From the NCBI GenBank assembly GCA_916610825.1, contig OU744447.1:32551073-32615072 (forward strand): DNA of 64,000 nt. The letters are read 5' to 3'. The position numbers and the translations under genes were made by a program. Every line of letters starts with the position of its first letter. Position 1 is the stretch's first letter. The DNA is from Haliclystus octoradiatus (lineage: Eukaryota > Cnidaria > Staurozoa > Stauromedusae > Haliclystidae). Below are positions 25,411 to 36,692 of the stretch, in pieces. The notes under the pieces were generated by a model, which saw nothing but the letters and a program-made list of their open reading frames with translations, was not told the origin of the DNA and did no database searches.

Positions 25411-27238
25411 GCCTCTTTTTGACTCATTTTATTAATCAAAAGCTCTTAATAATTATCATTGAGCACTACACCCACACAAGTGTGGACAACCTCACATCAT
25501 CATTTATCTAATCACTAATTGTCTCTATTTGCAGGTGATGAATTCTAGAGACCTTGTATTTGTAGACTTATCTTCCAACATGGAAGAGTACAATTTGCGT
25601 GTATTTATTTTCGTGACCCATAGCGTATGTGGTGCTTTACCCCTCGGCATAGTTATCACGAGCGACGAAACTACATCAACTCTGATAACTGCATTTAAGA
25701 TGTTTGCAGATTGTTTGCCATCATATTCATTTCATGGCTCTGGCTATCCTAAAGTTTTTATGACAGACAACTGCTGTGAGTTACGAGATGCATTGCTTTC
25801 AATATGACCCTGCTCAGAAACACTTTTGTGCATTTTTCATATGCTGCAGCAGGTGTGGCGTTGGCTTCAAGAGACAAAAAATGGAGTAAAGCATGAATAA
25901 AAACCCTCTATTTTGAAACAATTCAAGACGATGCTTTACCAGAAAGATGAAAAGCAATTTGAATTAAGCTATGAAGCAATGATAAACGATAAAAATATAA
26001 AAAAGTATCCCAATTTTCTTGCTTATTTGGCTGGGCTTTATAGCTATAAAATTGTTTGGGCCCTCTACCACAGAAAAGATCTTCCGATGAGGGGAAACCA
26101 CACAAAAAACTACTGTGAGGCTCAGTTTCTGGTAATGAAGGACGAAATGCTACACAGGCAGAAAGAAATTAATGTCATTGGCTTATTAGACAAGCTTACT
26201 ACATCACTCAATGAGCACTACAGCAATAAGCTCCTATCAGTTGCATCAGGCCGATTTGATGGAATATACAGCAGACGATTTAAATCTTTTGCTGGTAAAC
26301 AAAAAAAAGGAAATTCCTCTATTGCGTTCGAAAATGTCATTTGCCATGTTGAAGGGGTTTTTTCTGTGCCAAGCGCTACAGATGAAGGGAAACAATATAT
26401 GGTTGACACGAATTGCGGTTTTTGTGAGTGCCCAATAGGAAGGGATGGTTCTCCATGCAAACACCAATTTGTTTTATGGTCAAACCAAGTTGTTACTGAC
26501 TCTGTAAACTTTCTGCCTAAGTTTTCAAAAGAGCAAAGGCAAATGTTTGCCTACATTTCATTGGGATATTATGCTCCTTTGGATAGATTCGAAGATCTTC
26601 ACGGTCAACTCAACCTAGGCAATTTAGACAGGTTATGTACGCAAAAAGGAATGCCAGCCTCGTACAATGAAGACGATGGTTTGCCAAGTGATAATAGCTA
26701 CTTTGAGTCTCCATCCCAGCAACAAGAAATGGCTTCCAATAGCAGTGAATCAATGGACTCAATTTCCAAAGAAAATTGTATTTCTGCTTTTGAGAAAGCG
26801 TCAGCTATCCTGAAAAATTATATGGAAGTTGATGACCAAAATTTCTGGAAAGGGGTGATGAAATTTGTAAGCAAAATAAATAAACTTCCTAAATCTCGAG
26901 TTGCGAGTGGCCTGCATTCCTTTTGCGCAGATGCGCTCAACCCAAGTGTCAATAGAGTTGGCACGTCTCTTAAAAAACATTCCCGTGGGAAAATAGGTGT
27001 GCAGCCAGCAGCAGTAGCAAAAAGAAAGAGGAAACAATCTGGGGCGTCTCCTTCTGGCTCCAGGCAAAAACAGAACAAAGGAAGCATTCAAAATAATCCA
27101 TTCCAGCCAGTTCTGGGAAAACCAAAAAGACCCATAAATTAATTGAAAATGTGGAAAAAAATCAAAAAGCACCAAAAAAATCTGGGAAAAGTATGAGAAC
27201 GCACACAAGATTTACAAAAGAAAAGTAGTCAAACCTGT

Positions 27239-27244
27239 AATAAA
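27239..27244 (+). terminator. Polyadenylation signal of the MULE transposase
   Basis: AATAAA lies about 97 bases after the stop codon at 27142. It is the first canonical signal downstream. Confidence 0.5.
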
Positions 27245-29128
27245 ATGTATATGTTATTAGAACTCTAACAGTCAGTCCTTTGTTAATTCTGTGATTTGCA
27301 TTAATCTAACACATTAAAAATATAAAACATCTTTTTAATAGGAACCCAAACAATTGTTAGAAAACATTTATTGAACTATGGGCTAGCTCCCTCTTTACAG
27401 GAGTTCATGAACATTACATAGCCAATGTTCATGAACTGCTAATGATAGGCTGGTGAAAAATATCATAAAAATTAGCGGTTTAACTTTTATGATGAACTTT
27501 TATCAAGTATTTCTTAAAAGTTCACGAATTGAACTTGTTATAAAGTTGTCATTAATGTCCATGAAATCCATTAATTTATACTGTACATTTTACATCACAG
27601 AACAATGAAATAATCATATTTCAATACGGCAATATCAGCCAACCATTTACTGTTCTAGTAAGGTACCCAACAGATGGTTAAAGGTTCTACCACTGCAAAC
27701 AAATTCATTGAGTCTATGACATCTTATAAACAGTTCATGAACATTTAATGGTTTTGATATAACTTTTCATAACCTGTTTATGAAATTTGGGCCATCTTAC
27801 GTTCATTAATTTTTTTATAGAAAGGAAAGGCAATTCAGTCTCCGAACTGCTACAAATCTGTAACAAACATCTCTCCATAATTCATTCAACAGTATCCCCT
27901 GCTTTCACATGCTATTGAATTTAATTAGCAACTATTCGATGAAACAGTAGAGGTAGGCACTGATGGGATCTACCCCTGTGAAAAAAATCCATGAGTTCAT
28001 GGACATTTTCTTGTGGGTCAATAAACAGTCACGAAGAGTTCATGAGACTTCAACCGGCTGTGGATATGAAATTGCCTGAAAGTCAATCAACTTGTTTTCA
28101 CAGGGACGATGTTGACTAAGAACTAATGCCGAGCAATAAAATGAGGACTGCCAGTCCCAGGCGCATTTTGAGAACAATAGAATGACCGTAACTTTCAAAA
28201 TTGCAGAATATGAAAGCATTATTATCCGTTTTTCTGAATTAGAAAATATTGTTCATTTTGTTTATGTCATTCTGACTAAAATAGTATCCTTTCGCAAGAA
28301 AGTAACTCAAGAAGACTATTTGCAGACACTTTCAAAGGAAATTATTTGGTTGCAGACACCTGAACATGTTTGTTTCAAGGTTCAACCCCTTCGAAAACGT
28401 CCACCGAGTACATGACCTGTTTATGAAATTTGGGGCATTTTACATTCATGAACAGTTTTCACCGAGGGTAATCCAGTCTCAAAAATGCCCTTCTGAATAA
28501 CAACAGTGCATGAAAATGTAGTTAACAGTGTACTTCATAATATAGTCTGGTAACAGGTAAACTGTTGATGATACAGGTGTCAGGATGAACAGCTAGTTAT
28601 CTTAGGCTCAACCTAACTTTATTGCAACTTTATTCAACTTGTGCTGCTGTGGTAATGCCTCCTATTGACGTGACAATAATAACATTTTCTCCAAAGTTTT
28701 ATTTTTACAGGCAGACAAAGGAAGAAACTTCCATGCATTTATGTTCAGGTGTGCGTATACATTCTTAAGTATAGATAAAGATATGATATAATAATGGTAT
28801 TTAATTGTACATAGATGATATTTACTTGATAATCAAGTTGAATTATGAAACATTTGAAGCAAAAAAACGTTTCTTTTCTTTGCCATTTTTCTACTTTGTT
28901 ACTACATGAATGTAACTTAACTATTCACAACCCAGAGAATTTAACTACGGTTTCAATAGAAAAGACTATTTTAAACATTGCTAGAGTGATCAATATAGAC
29001 AGGCGGTCGATGTATAGAGGTGGCCGTGATAACAGGTTTGACTGTATAGTATCTGAAATTATTACTAGGCTACTTAAGATGAAAATTATAATGAGCAAGT
29101 ACTAACTAATCATCTGATAAATCAGCAT
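27245..29128. other. MULE interior between the two convergent genes
   Basis: Non-coding DNA rich in TTCATGAAC-type repeats, including the small inverted-repeat element at 27974-28105. Open frames at 28182-28415 and 28845-29105 (plus) lack splice or homology support. Confidence 0.5.
27974..28105. mobile_element. 132-bp MITE nested in the MULE
   Basis: It begins CCCTGTGAAAA and ends with the exact reverse complement TTTTCACAGGG, and contains TTCATGGAC/TTCATGAG motifs shared with neighbouring repeats. No clear target duplication is visible. Partial relatives at 24943 and 28452 keep only the TTTTCAC end. Confidence 0.6.
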
Positions 29129-30933
29129 TCAACAATGCTGCTGCCGTTTATGTCTTTGCAGATTTGAAGACGATTTAAATGCAGATGTGCAAATACTGCA
29201 TTTAAATATTTTCTCGTCACTGTGACTTGCTGAGTGTCTGTTCAGCATAAATTTCGTTGAGCATTGCTTTGGGCAAACATTGCATCTGAACTGTTCGGTA
29301 TGAACAGGTATATGCCTTTTTAAAGATGTCAGATTGCCAAATTGTTTGCCACATACATCACACACGCATGAAACACAGTTTTTCACATGATATTTCATAT
29401 CTTTCTCTCTTTTGAAAGTCTTTTTACATTTTCCACAACTGTAATTGACAATTACACAATCAATGTCTTCTCGAAGCAGCTGACCCTGACGTTGCCAATC
29501 CTAACAATTGCCAAATCAAAAATTAAGATTATTATCGTCATGATGAATGCTGGATGTCATCTTTCAACAATAACAATAACATCTTGTATAATGTCAAGTA
29601 CACAAAATGTGGCTAAATTGTGAATTGAAATTATACATCTATGAAATAAATATTGCCTCTACAATATAAAGATTGACGTGGAAAATTTATTTAAATCAGG
29701 TTGACGCTGTGAATTAAGCGGGGTGGTCACTGATTCAAGTAACTGCAGTATAGCGCTGATTTGACCTTTTCATGATTCATAGAGATGACAGATATCTTCT
29801 GATTGAATAGCCTCGACTGACACTGCATTTATCTTTACCTAGTTGATTTTGAACATTACAAAGGCCCAATATCTAGATGGATAGAAGTATTACTATTGTT
29901 ATATAAACCGCTTTTGGTTAGGCCTATAAGGTGTGGAAATTTACATGATACTATGTGTTCTTAGAAATGATTGCACTGGAAAATTTAATCGTTTCTTATT
30001 TTCTTGATAACAGGCTCATGCTATATCTATTTTAATTGTATGCTATACAGCTATTAAAATATGTGTACTATGCCTTGAAAGGTTTACATAACGTGTTTTT
30101 GTTTTGATTGTGTGATTATAATTACTAGTGGTCATACTAATTCGAAACAGCAATATACAACTACTGAACCTGGTACCTGGATACAGTAGGCCTACAATTG
30201 AAAACAATAAATATATTTGTTCTTAACCTTGGAAATTTCTTCAGGTTTGTGCTCCTATAAAGGGTGTTCTCTCTTATAGAATCAAAAAATTTGTAGCTTA
30301 GGCTACCCTAAGCTAGTAGAGTGACTTACTTATGACTAGAATATATTGAAATAAACTCACCTTTCGGACTTCAGGGTTGGACATTTGCCACATCAATGAA
30401 GCATTGTGACTGATTGTTGGGAGATCTGCATCAGGAATTTTGTCAGTGATAATTCCCTGTAAGGTACAGTAAGTAAACATATATCATTATGCTTATGAGA
30501 AAAATACAGAGTTTTAATAGGACAATACATTCAAATAGGCCTGAATACAGTCTACAACCATGATAGAGATGCACTAAAAGTTCTAAAACCATGTCAAACA
30601 ATAACGTTAACCCAACAATAACATTTTTACACAAAAACTATTACGCAGGTAAGTATAAAAGTTTTTACTTACAGAAGCCTTCTTCAAAAAAGCATGGTAT
30701 CCCGTGATCTTTTTCGATTGCCCGGCTGTTGTTGATATATTTTCAGCAATTTTCGGTTCTTCCTCTTTGTCATTACAGTTATTGCATATTAGTGCCACCC
30801 CGTATCCTTCTTCTCCGTCTTTTCTACTCCCGCATAATGTATGCACAGGCTCCTTACATTTTTCACATACATGAGCAGCAGTGATTGCTCCTTTGCACAC
30901 GACACATTTCAAGTCGTTACTAAGATCACCCAT
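29129..30933 (-). CDS. MULE accessory gene: Cys-rich finger, HMG-box-like segment and four zinc fingers
   Basis: The three predicted exons on the minus strand are 30933-30673 (GTAAGT donor), 30456-30361 (ACAG acceptor, GTGAGT donor) and 29500-29129 (TTAG acceptor, TGA stop). They are 261, 96 and 372 bp, all phase 0, giving 242 residues without interruption. Residues about 10-53 form a PHD/RING-like cluster (CVVCKG, CEKCKEPVHTLC, CNNC). Residues about 76-135 resemble an HMG box split over three exons (GYHAFLKK, LMWQMSNPEVRK, then DWQRQGQLL). Residues about 140-242 hold a C2HC finger and three C2H2 fingers. The ATG lies about four bases inside the right TIR, so the TIR is the likely promoter. 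The function is unknown; DNA or TIR binding, or chromatin targeting, is my inference. Confidence 0.75.
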
Positions 30934-30936
30934 AAT

Positions 30937-31123
30937 TATTAGCTTAAACTTCAACAATGTGCTATAAAACTTACAAACTTCAAAATTATGTGTAATCGCG
31001 CTCAAATTCACCAAGATATTTATTTGATAGCCTGGGAGAGAGTCGTTTACTGATGTAAAACGCACAAGAAATGATGCGCCTGACTATCGATGATGCGCTG
31101 ACTGTCGCGGAAAAAAAATTCGC
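30937..31123 (-). repeat. MULE right terminal inverted repeat
   Basis: About 187 bp, the reverse complement of the left TIR (21648-21838), with the accessory gene starting immediately inside it. Confidence 0.95.
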
Positions 31124-31132
31124 GTCGGCGAT
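31124..31132. repeat. MULE target-site duplication, right
   Basis: GTCGGCGAT, identical to 21639-21647. Confidence 0.95.
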
Positions 31133-31326
31133 GGTTTGATGTCTGCCGACATCGGTGAAGAAGTCATTTAGGTAGTCCTTGATACGCAAAATATGATTCT
31201 AAAGACTCTCTTTGCGTTCTGTATATCCTACGTACTGAGAGTTATTTTGTGTATCAGGGCAGTCATTTTCTTCGGAAGTTTTCGTATGTGATGTGTTTTT
31301 CTATGCAATTTTAAATTTTATTCCGG

Positions 31327-31584
31327 GATGATTTTGGAATCAGCAGCTTATGTGGGAAACCTTGCTGTCACCACGGACAAGGGAAACAACTCGGTGCTGC
31401 TGAAGTCGACGGAGAACATATAAATGATGTAAGTGATGACATCTTTGAAAGGATTTGCAAAGATGTGGATTTCTGTGGAAGCGAAACGTCTTTGGATGGT
31501 GTAATCAGTGAATCAACAAAGTCCATGTTTCCATTCGTTCCTCATTCTCTGACAGATTATAGAAAGAGCGTCGTCCAAGTCAAG
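31327..31584 (+). CDS. Possible exon of unknown gene or retroelement
   Basis: A frame open for about 85 codons with balanced composition, lying in a GC-richer patch and ending at a good donor (CAAGTCAAG|GTGGGT). It encodes a Cys/His-rich start (CGKPCCHHGQGKQ) followed by an acidic segment. There is no in-frame ATG near the start and the acceptor is uncertain. I do not recognise the product. It could also belong to a transposon flanking the MULE. Confidence 0.3.
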
Positions 31585-31676
31585 GTGGGTCAATTGTTGC
31601 GACTGTTGTGATTTTGAAGGGATGGGTCTGCGTTGGATGAAATGGCCAGCTAAGATCTCGGAGGTCCGCCTGTTGT

Positions 31677-32153
31677 TCAAAAATCTGTGCGTAGTGTGCC
31701 ATGCTTTGCCAAGTGTGCGTTGAAGGTGTGCTTCATGTCATGGAAAGGAGAATGGAGTAGGCTATCAGCATGGTATGAATATGGAACTACTCCAAATACG
31801 ATTGGGTAGCGAGTAATAATCTTCTGTAAGTATATGTTGAATTTCTGAAGTTGGTCTCCTGTTTGGCTCAGCACTTCAATGGCTCCGTAACCAGAATCTG
31901 ATAAGTCTTCGCTCGTCACTGACATGGATGCTATCTTTAATGTAGGCTTATGTTTTCTCTGTCGTATAGGGCTCTCGGTAAAACAGAGTGGTATAACGAT
32001 GAGTAGATGTGGTGAGAGAAGGACTAGGTCTGCCACGGGAGATTGGGACTTAAGAGCGTAACTTGAAGATGCCCTCCATTGAACTATTGTCCTTGAATAT
32101 ATATAGTTGTCGGAAATCCATATACAGAGGTCCATGTTAGAATAATGAAACAT
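31677..32153 (-). CDS. Unidentified open frame in GC-richer DNA
   Basis: A 158-codon open frame, unusually long for this AT-rich region and inside the same GC-richer patch as 31327-31584 on the other strand. No domain or signal peptide is recognised. It lies between the PAN exons of gene A and the MULE, so part of it could be a missing gene A exon, but splice sites do not clearly define one. It may equally be an old transposon fragment. Confidence 0.25.
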   Translation of the reverse strand: MFHYSNMDLCIWISDNYIYSRTIVQWRASSSYALKSQSPVADLVLLSPHLLIVIPLCFTESPIRQRKHKPTLKIASMSVTSEDLSDSGYGAIEVLSQTGDQLQKFNIYLQKIITRYPIVFGVVPYSYHADSLLHSPFHDMKHTFNAHLAKHGTLRTDF

Positions 32154-32258
32154 TGCCTAGACATCTGCAGCATACCCTACTGATTGGAAACTGTAACATA
32201 TGAGTCGACCATTTCCTTTATCAGGGGGGGTTAGTGGGAACATTGGAAGCCACCATAC

Positions 32259-32333
32259 CTTTCCTGTGGGTAGGAAGTGATCGGATAAAGGTACTTTAGC
32301 CATATTCAAATAAAGGGATGACTTGGCATTACA
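32259..32333 (-). CDS. Gene A exon 2 (end of PAN domain), predicted
   Basis: A 75-bp, phase 0-0 exon between a CTGTCCAG acceptor and a GTATGG donor. Spliced to exon 1 it puts a Cys right after the VTFEK that closes exon 1, which matches the last cysteine of PAN/apple domains. It then adds about 24 residues (NAKSSLYLNMAKVPL...). This is support by frame and motif only; the exon is short. Confidence 0.5.
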
Positions 32334-33288
32334 CTGGACAGAAAAACAGAGCGTATTACACATAGACTACATTCTGAAATGAATTGGGTATGTCGTACGG
32401 GCTACATCTCTGCCAGTATAGCTCATTTTAATTTTAATATACAACTGGAATTAGGATACAGTTTGAAATGACAAGTAATACTGTTCATGTGATCATTACG
32501 ATAACGTTACATTATCCTATAGATTAAATGTCTTACCTGGAGGTAAGAAGTTGCAAGGTTTCTGTCAAACAAACAAAAAAAACATAGCTAACAAAGTTAT
32601 ATAATCTCAATGGATATGAAAGATAATAATAGAAAGTTTAGCTAAGTTAGCAGTGTACCCTTGATGAATGCTAATATTTATGAATGCTTGACGACGTCTG
32701 CACTCGGTAAATGCTAATTGACGTGGACCTAGTTTCAGATCGTTTTATTGCAAGAGTACGACCTAAGTTTAACATAGACAATGTATTTACAATACGTATA
32801 AAACGATATTTGTAAGTCGAACCACGTGTAGTCAAAACCAAAATAATAAAAAATGGATGGGATGCCGGACCAGAAGAGTGGGTAGTTGGCTGAGGAGTTT
32901 TTTGAATTCTATTACCTGTAAACCTGTCTTTGATTGAAATTTATTATATTCTAGCTTATGATAAACATATAATTCGTAACATCTCTTTTCCTTATTCAAA
33001 AACAACAGCAGAGAACAAAATTTCTTCTTATAAAGATGCAAGAAATCTCTAACTATTACACGCATCAATTTTCACGCATGCGCAATTTCAGGTGGCTTTA
33101 TTATAGGCATTGCGTCATAATATCAATCCAACATAGAATGGCGAACAAGATTATGAGGCAATCTGAATAATAGATGTAAACGAAGCAACAAAATATTGGC
33201 GAGAAAAATTTACCGTATCTGTCCAAAATTGATTACTGCATTATATATCAATGAAAAACATTTGACTACATAACATAACTATACATAC

Positions 33289-33654
33289 CTTTTCAAAGGT
33301 AACAACAACGGAATTTGAATCTTCAACCGTCTTGTACTTTCCATCATTATAATCAAACAAGCGGCAATTGTTAACATCAGATCCGGGGAAAGCAAAACTG
33401 ATGGCAGTACACATCCGATTTTTTAAACAGAAGTGACTGCACATCAACCGAGATACTGCTTTGACGACATCAATCAGTCGATTTGTCAGTTCCAGACGAA
33501 ATCCCTTGTAAACATCGTTTTCAACTATCATAGCCTTAGTCGCATCATCACAGTACTCAATGGTGCCAAAACCATTTGACTTTTGTAGAGCCACAAAGGT
33601 AATGAATAATGTTAAAAGTATGCTACGAAATTCAATTGAAGTAGAGATCTTCAT
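33289..33654 (-). CDS. Gene A exon 1: signal peptide and PAN/apple domain
   Basis: The ATG at 33654 begins a 122-codon exon that ends in phase 0 at a GTATGT donor. Residues about 1-29 are a basic start plus hydrophobic core (ILLTLFITFVAL), a likely secretion signal. The following segment has the cysteine pattern of a PAN/apple domain (MCSHFCLKNRMC...NNCRLFDY), a fold used for protein or carbohydrate binding outside cells. Gene B exon 1 (41234-41513) has the same order. Association with the TSP1 exons 18808, 7252 and 535 is inferred from strand, order and the gene B layout. At least one exon supplying a phase-1 junction is still missing. Confidence 0.7.
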
Positions 33655-36600
33655 TCTGTGACGACTGCAAAAAAATGCACGAAGACCTGCGATATGAAAT
33701 TCAACTATTTGAAAATGTTAATAGACTGAGGTAGTCTTGAAATTTTCATACCTGCTCTCTGCGAATTGTGGAGATGATTAATATAATTAGAGTCTAACAA
33801 TGACTGAGCTATTTTAAATGGGTGTGGCATGAGATATTAAATAATTCATGCAGTGCAATCGAGAATGGCACATAAGGATTGTACATATGTATTGTCTTAT
33901 ATATATATCTAGGTTCTCGAACCGATAATATTTTGTCCAAATTACGAACATATTAAGTTGAGATTTGTAGTTCTCTCTTAATTTGAAATAATTTTTTAAG
34001 TTATTTTCAATTACTAAAAATATCCAGGTTATTAGCAATCCAAGTTTTACAACCTACAACCATCTAAGAAATGTATTTTGGTAATTATTTTGGGCAGAAT
34101 TTACAATATTATAAAATCCTTTACAATTTTGTATATAACTTCCTTAGTTACAATGTACCGTTTACATCGTCCTCTGCAGTTGCTATGCAATCCCTCAAAG
34201 ATCTCGACTATACAATGGCAATTAAACCATGTTTATGTTTTTCGGTTATACATGACGTTGAACAGATGTTGTGGCAATTAATTGATTTCAGTATTTGCAT
34301 AATTCTTCAATCAAAGCTAGTAACTGTTATTCAATTTAGCAACAGGTGGATATATAGGCTTCTTGAATTATAATGAGATCTACAAGAAATTAAGCAAATT
34401 TGATCGTTTCAGAGAGGAGCAATGATTTTGAAAAAACGACGACGGAACTTACGAATAGAGTACACAAGAAATATAAAATAATAATTACTGTTATGCTAAG
34501 TTTGCATAGAATTAACGCATAGAAAGTCAAATGCTCTATCAGAATGGTCACAGCTAGTAGAATTTTTATTGACCAGCAGGTGTTGATAATGAAAATGTTG
34601 CCGACCTTCGTGGCCGAAATTGAGTCGCCGAACTGAGTAGCCAGCCTGCGTGGCCGACCTGAGTGGCTGACATACCTGTAATCCGACAGTCACTGTATAT
34701 ACATAAACGTAACTCAAATTTCAATAGATTATATAAATTACTTTCTAACTATATAAGTACGATGTGAAACCTGTTGTCTCTCTTTTTATTGCATGTCGGT
34801 GATTTCAGAATAAATCGAGAACCTTACAGATCATCGTGTGGTTTATGTGTTGTTACTCAGCATACTGAATTACAAAATAGGAAAATAAAAATAATTTAAG
34901 AGTAGATAGTGGCGTCTGAAAATAGAAGGCGCGTTGTAAACATTGCCTTCTTTATTATATACAAAAATTGAGAACACGACGTTTGATTGGTTGAGTGCTT
35001 TTCAATTGAGGCCATTTTTATTCAAGCTATTTTACGTGTACAGAAGAAGAATTCATGGTGAATGTTTTGCATTGTTTTTTTTCGTCGATTTCGATTTGGT
35101 TTGCATGAAAGTCTGCTTACAAATCATTTGATCAAATTAAAGATGACAAGAGAAAATGCATGACTCATTTACATTCTTGAAGTTTTTTTATTTAGAGAGC
35201 ACTGTTAAAGTAATAAATTTCAGAAAGGAATACAAATCGACCGGCCCTGATCGATATGACTTGTTAGATAAAACTAACTCTAATAAAGCAAGATTTTTTG
35301 CAGACTATAAATAATTGGAATTTCGAAATCAAAACGCGGCCTCGTAAATTTTCAACAAAAAAGGCATCGAGCATGATGTGAGTTATTAAATCTTTCACAC
35401 TGGGTTCTCGTTCCTAAAGTCCAATGACGCTGCGCGGGAGTCAAAATTATCGAATTTGTAATGCATTTTCAAGAACTTTTTTAAAACTGCCACTAGAGCT
35501 TGCCAAATGATCCCATTTTTTTCAAAACAGGGGATTTTATGAAAACAATTTACATAAAATGAGATCAAAGTTGAAACAGCTGTGTTTAAATGCTTCGAGT
35601 CTGCGTCCAGATCAGATCTTAAAACGCATAATAGGAATACAGGGACCAAGGAAGAAAGTAGGACAGGGTATGAGCTAGACTTTAGGGGAATTCTCCAAAT
35701 GCCATCCCTGTATACGCTCGGAAATACCTCTCCTCGATGGTTCCACAGCTAATATGGTAGCATTGGTATCACTTTTACTTTATTTCAGAACCATATAATC
35801 AGAAAAAACCGTTTTCTATTACACAATAAAAATATCGATTAACTAATAATTATAGCAGTGGTATATTACAATGGTCTTTTCTAAAGGTACTGATTGCCTC
35901 CTCTCATCCCTATACCTCCAGGTCAGGAGAAGAATTCACTGCCGCTGCTCAATCGACCCTGGTAATTGGGAACTATTTTGTTCCTTTCATGTCTGCACAC
36001 AGGCTAGTAGCAATCACTGCCTCAATTACTAAGTCGATATTAATTTCTTTTTTGAAAATTTACTTCGAAGCGGACTTTTGAGGATGATTTGCTGGTCACC
36101 AACTAACTAAAGATGCTGCTACCTTGAACTTATTTGATTTTTCTTGCTATGCTTATTTCGGATTAATTTGATAAATTATCGTCATTTCATTAGATATCTT
36201 GACGTATCTATACAACATATAAATTTGACATATTGATCGCCTCTTTGTGCTCTCTTTTTCAATACCAATAAGAATCATTATTACGCGATGTATCGGAGTT
36301 ACTTACAAGTTACGAATTTCATTCAAAAGATGTAAAGAAACTTTACCCTTACATTCGTGGATCTATAATGTCCTGCTTTATTCTATTACGCCTATTTTCA
36401 ATAGTCATCATTCCATGCCCTGTGAATAATGTTCCGCAGACTTCTTCCCAAGGGGCATTGTTACAGCATCTCACGCAATGAGGAACCTTGCTAGCCTATA
36501 AGTATTCGATCATCTCCTTTTTAACACTTGGAAAAAGTTTGTAAATAAAGAGTGTGTCGAAATTATCATATTGACCATTTTCCTTTCTAATTACCCAAAC

Positions 36601-36692
36601 CATGATGATGTGTGGTACTTGGTAATTATTAAATGCTGCAATCACTCACTGTGACTTGCATGTATGATGCCTCTCTCTTGGCTCAGTATGCA
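33655..36692. other. Intergenic region between genes A and B
   Basis: AT-rich DNA upstream of gene A and downstream of gene B. Apart from the minisatellite at 34600-34672 I see no gene. The open frame at 34071-34373 (plus) is low-complexity AT and unsupported. Confidence 0.45.
34600..34672. repeat. 13- to 14-bp minisatellite, about five units
   Basis: The unit approximates CCTGAGTGGCCGA, with variants such as TTGAGTCGCCGA and CTGAGTAGCCAG. It is distinctly GC-richer than its surroundings. Confidence 0.8.

Larger units (their letters stand above)
21915..27142 (+). pseudogene. MULE transposase (SWIM zinc finger), three exons, two premature stops
   Basis: The predicted exons are 21915-22182 (ends phase 1 at GTAAGC), 23719-24341 (TCAG acceptor, GTAAGT donor, phase 0) and 25535-27142 (GCAG acceptor). 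The phases agree, giving 833 codons. Exon 2 has a Cys/His-bearing DNA-binding region (YYRCQH...KNTNCPF...DHNH) of the kind that precedes MULE cores. Exon 3 opens with the DDE core: FVDLS (first Asp) and FMTDN (second Asp), then the Glu region (KNYCEAQFLVMKDE). The SWIM finger CECPIGRDGSPCKH follows, with a basic, Lys/Arg-rich tail. In-frame TGA at 25805-25807 replaces what is normally a Trp in the family, and TAA stands at 25898-25900. The product cuts and joins element ends; this copy is probably inactive. Confidence 0.9.
21648..31123. mobile_element. Complete Mutator-like (MULE) DNA transposon, 9,476 bp
   Basis: Both ends are defined exactly by a 9-bp direct repeat (GTCGGCGAT) outside long TIRs that begin GCGAATTTTTTTTCCGCGAC. 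Inside are two convergent spliced genes: a SWIM/MULE transposase on the plus strand (21915-27142) and a zinc-finger/HMG-like accessory gene on the minus strand (30933-29129). The two start just inside opposite TIRs, so each TIR probably supplies a promoter. The transposase has two in-frame stops, so this copy would need a helper. The 93-94% TIR similarity suggests moderate age. The element lies in the long intron region of gene A between exons 32259 and 18978. Confidence 0.93.

Noticed and set aside
26218-27208. Minus-strand open frames under the transposase
   Set aside because: They are shadows of the real plus-strand frame, which has DDE and SWIM motifs.
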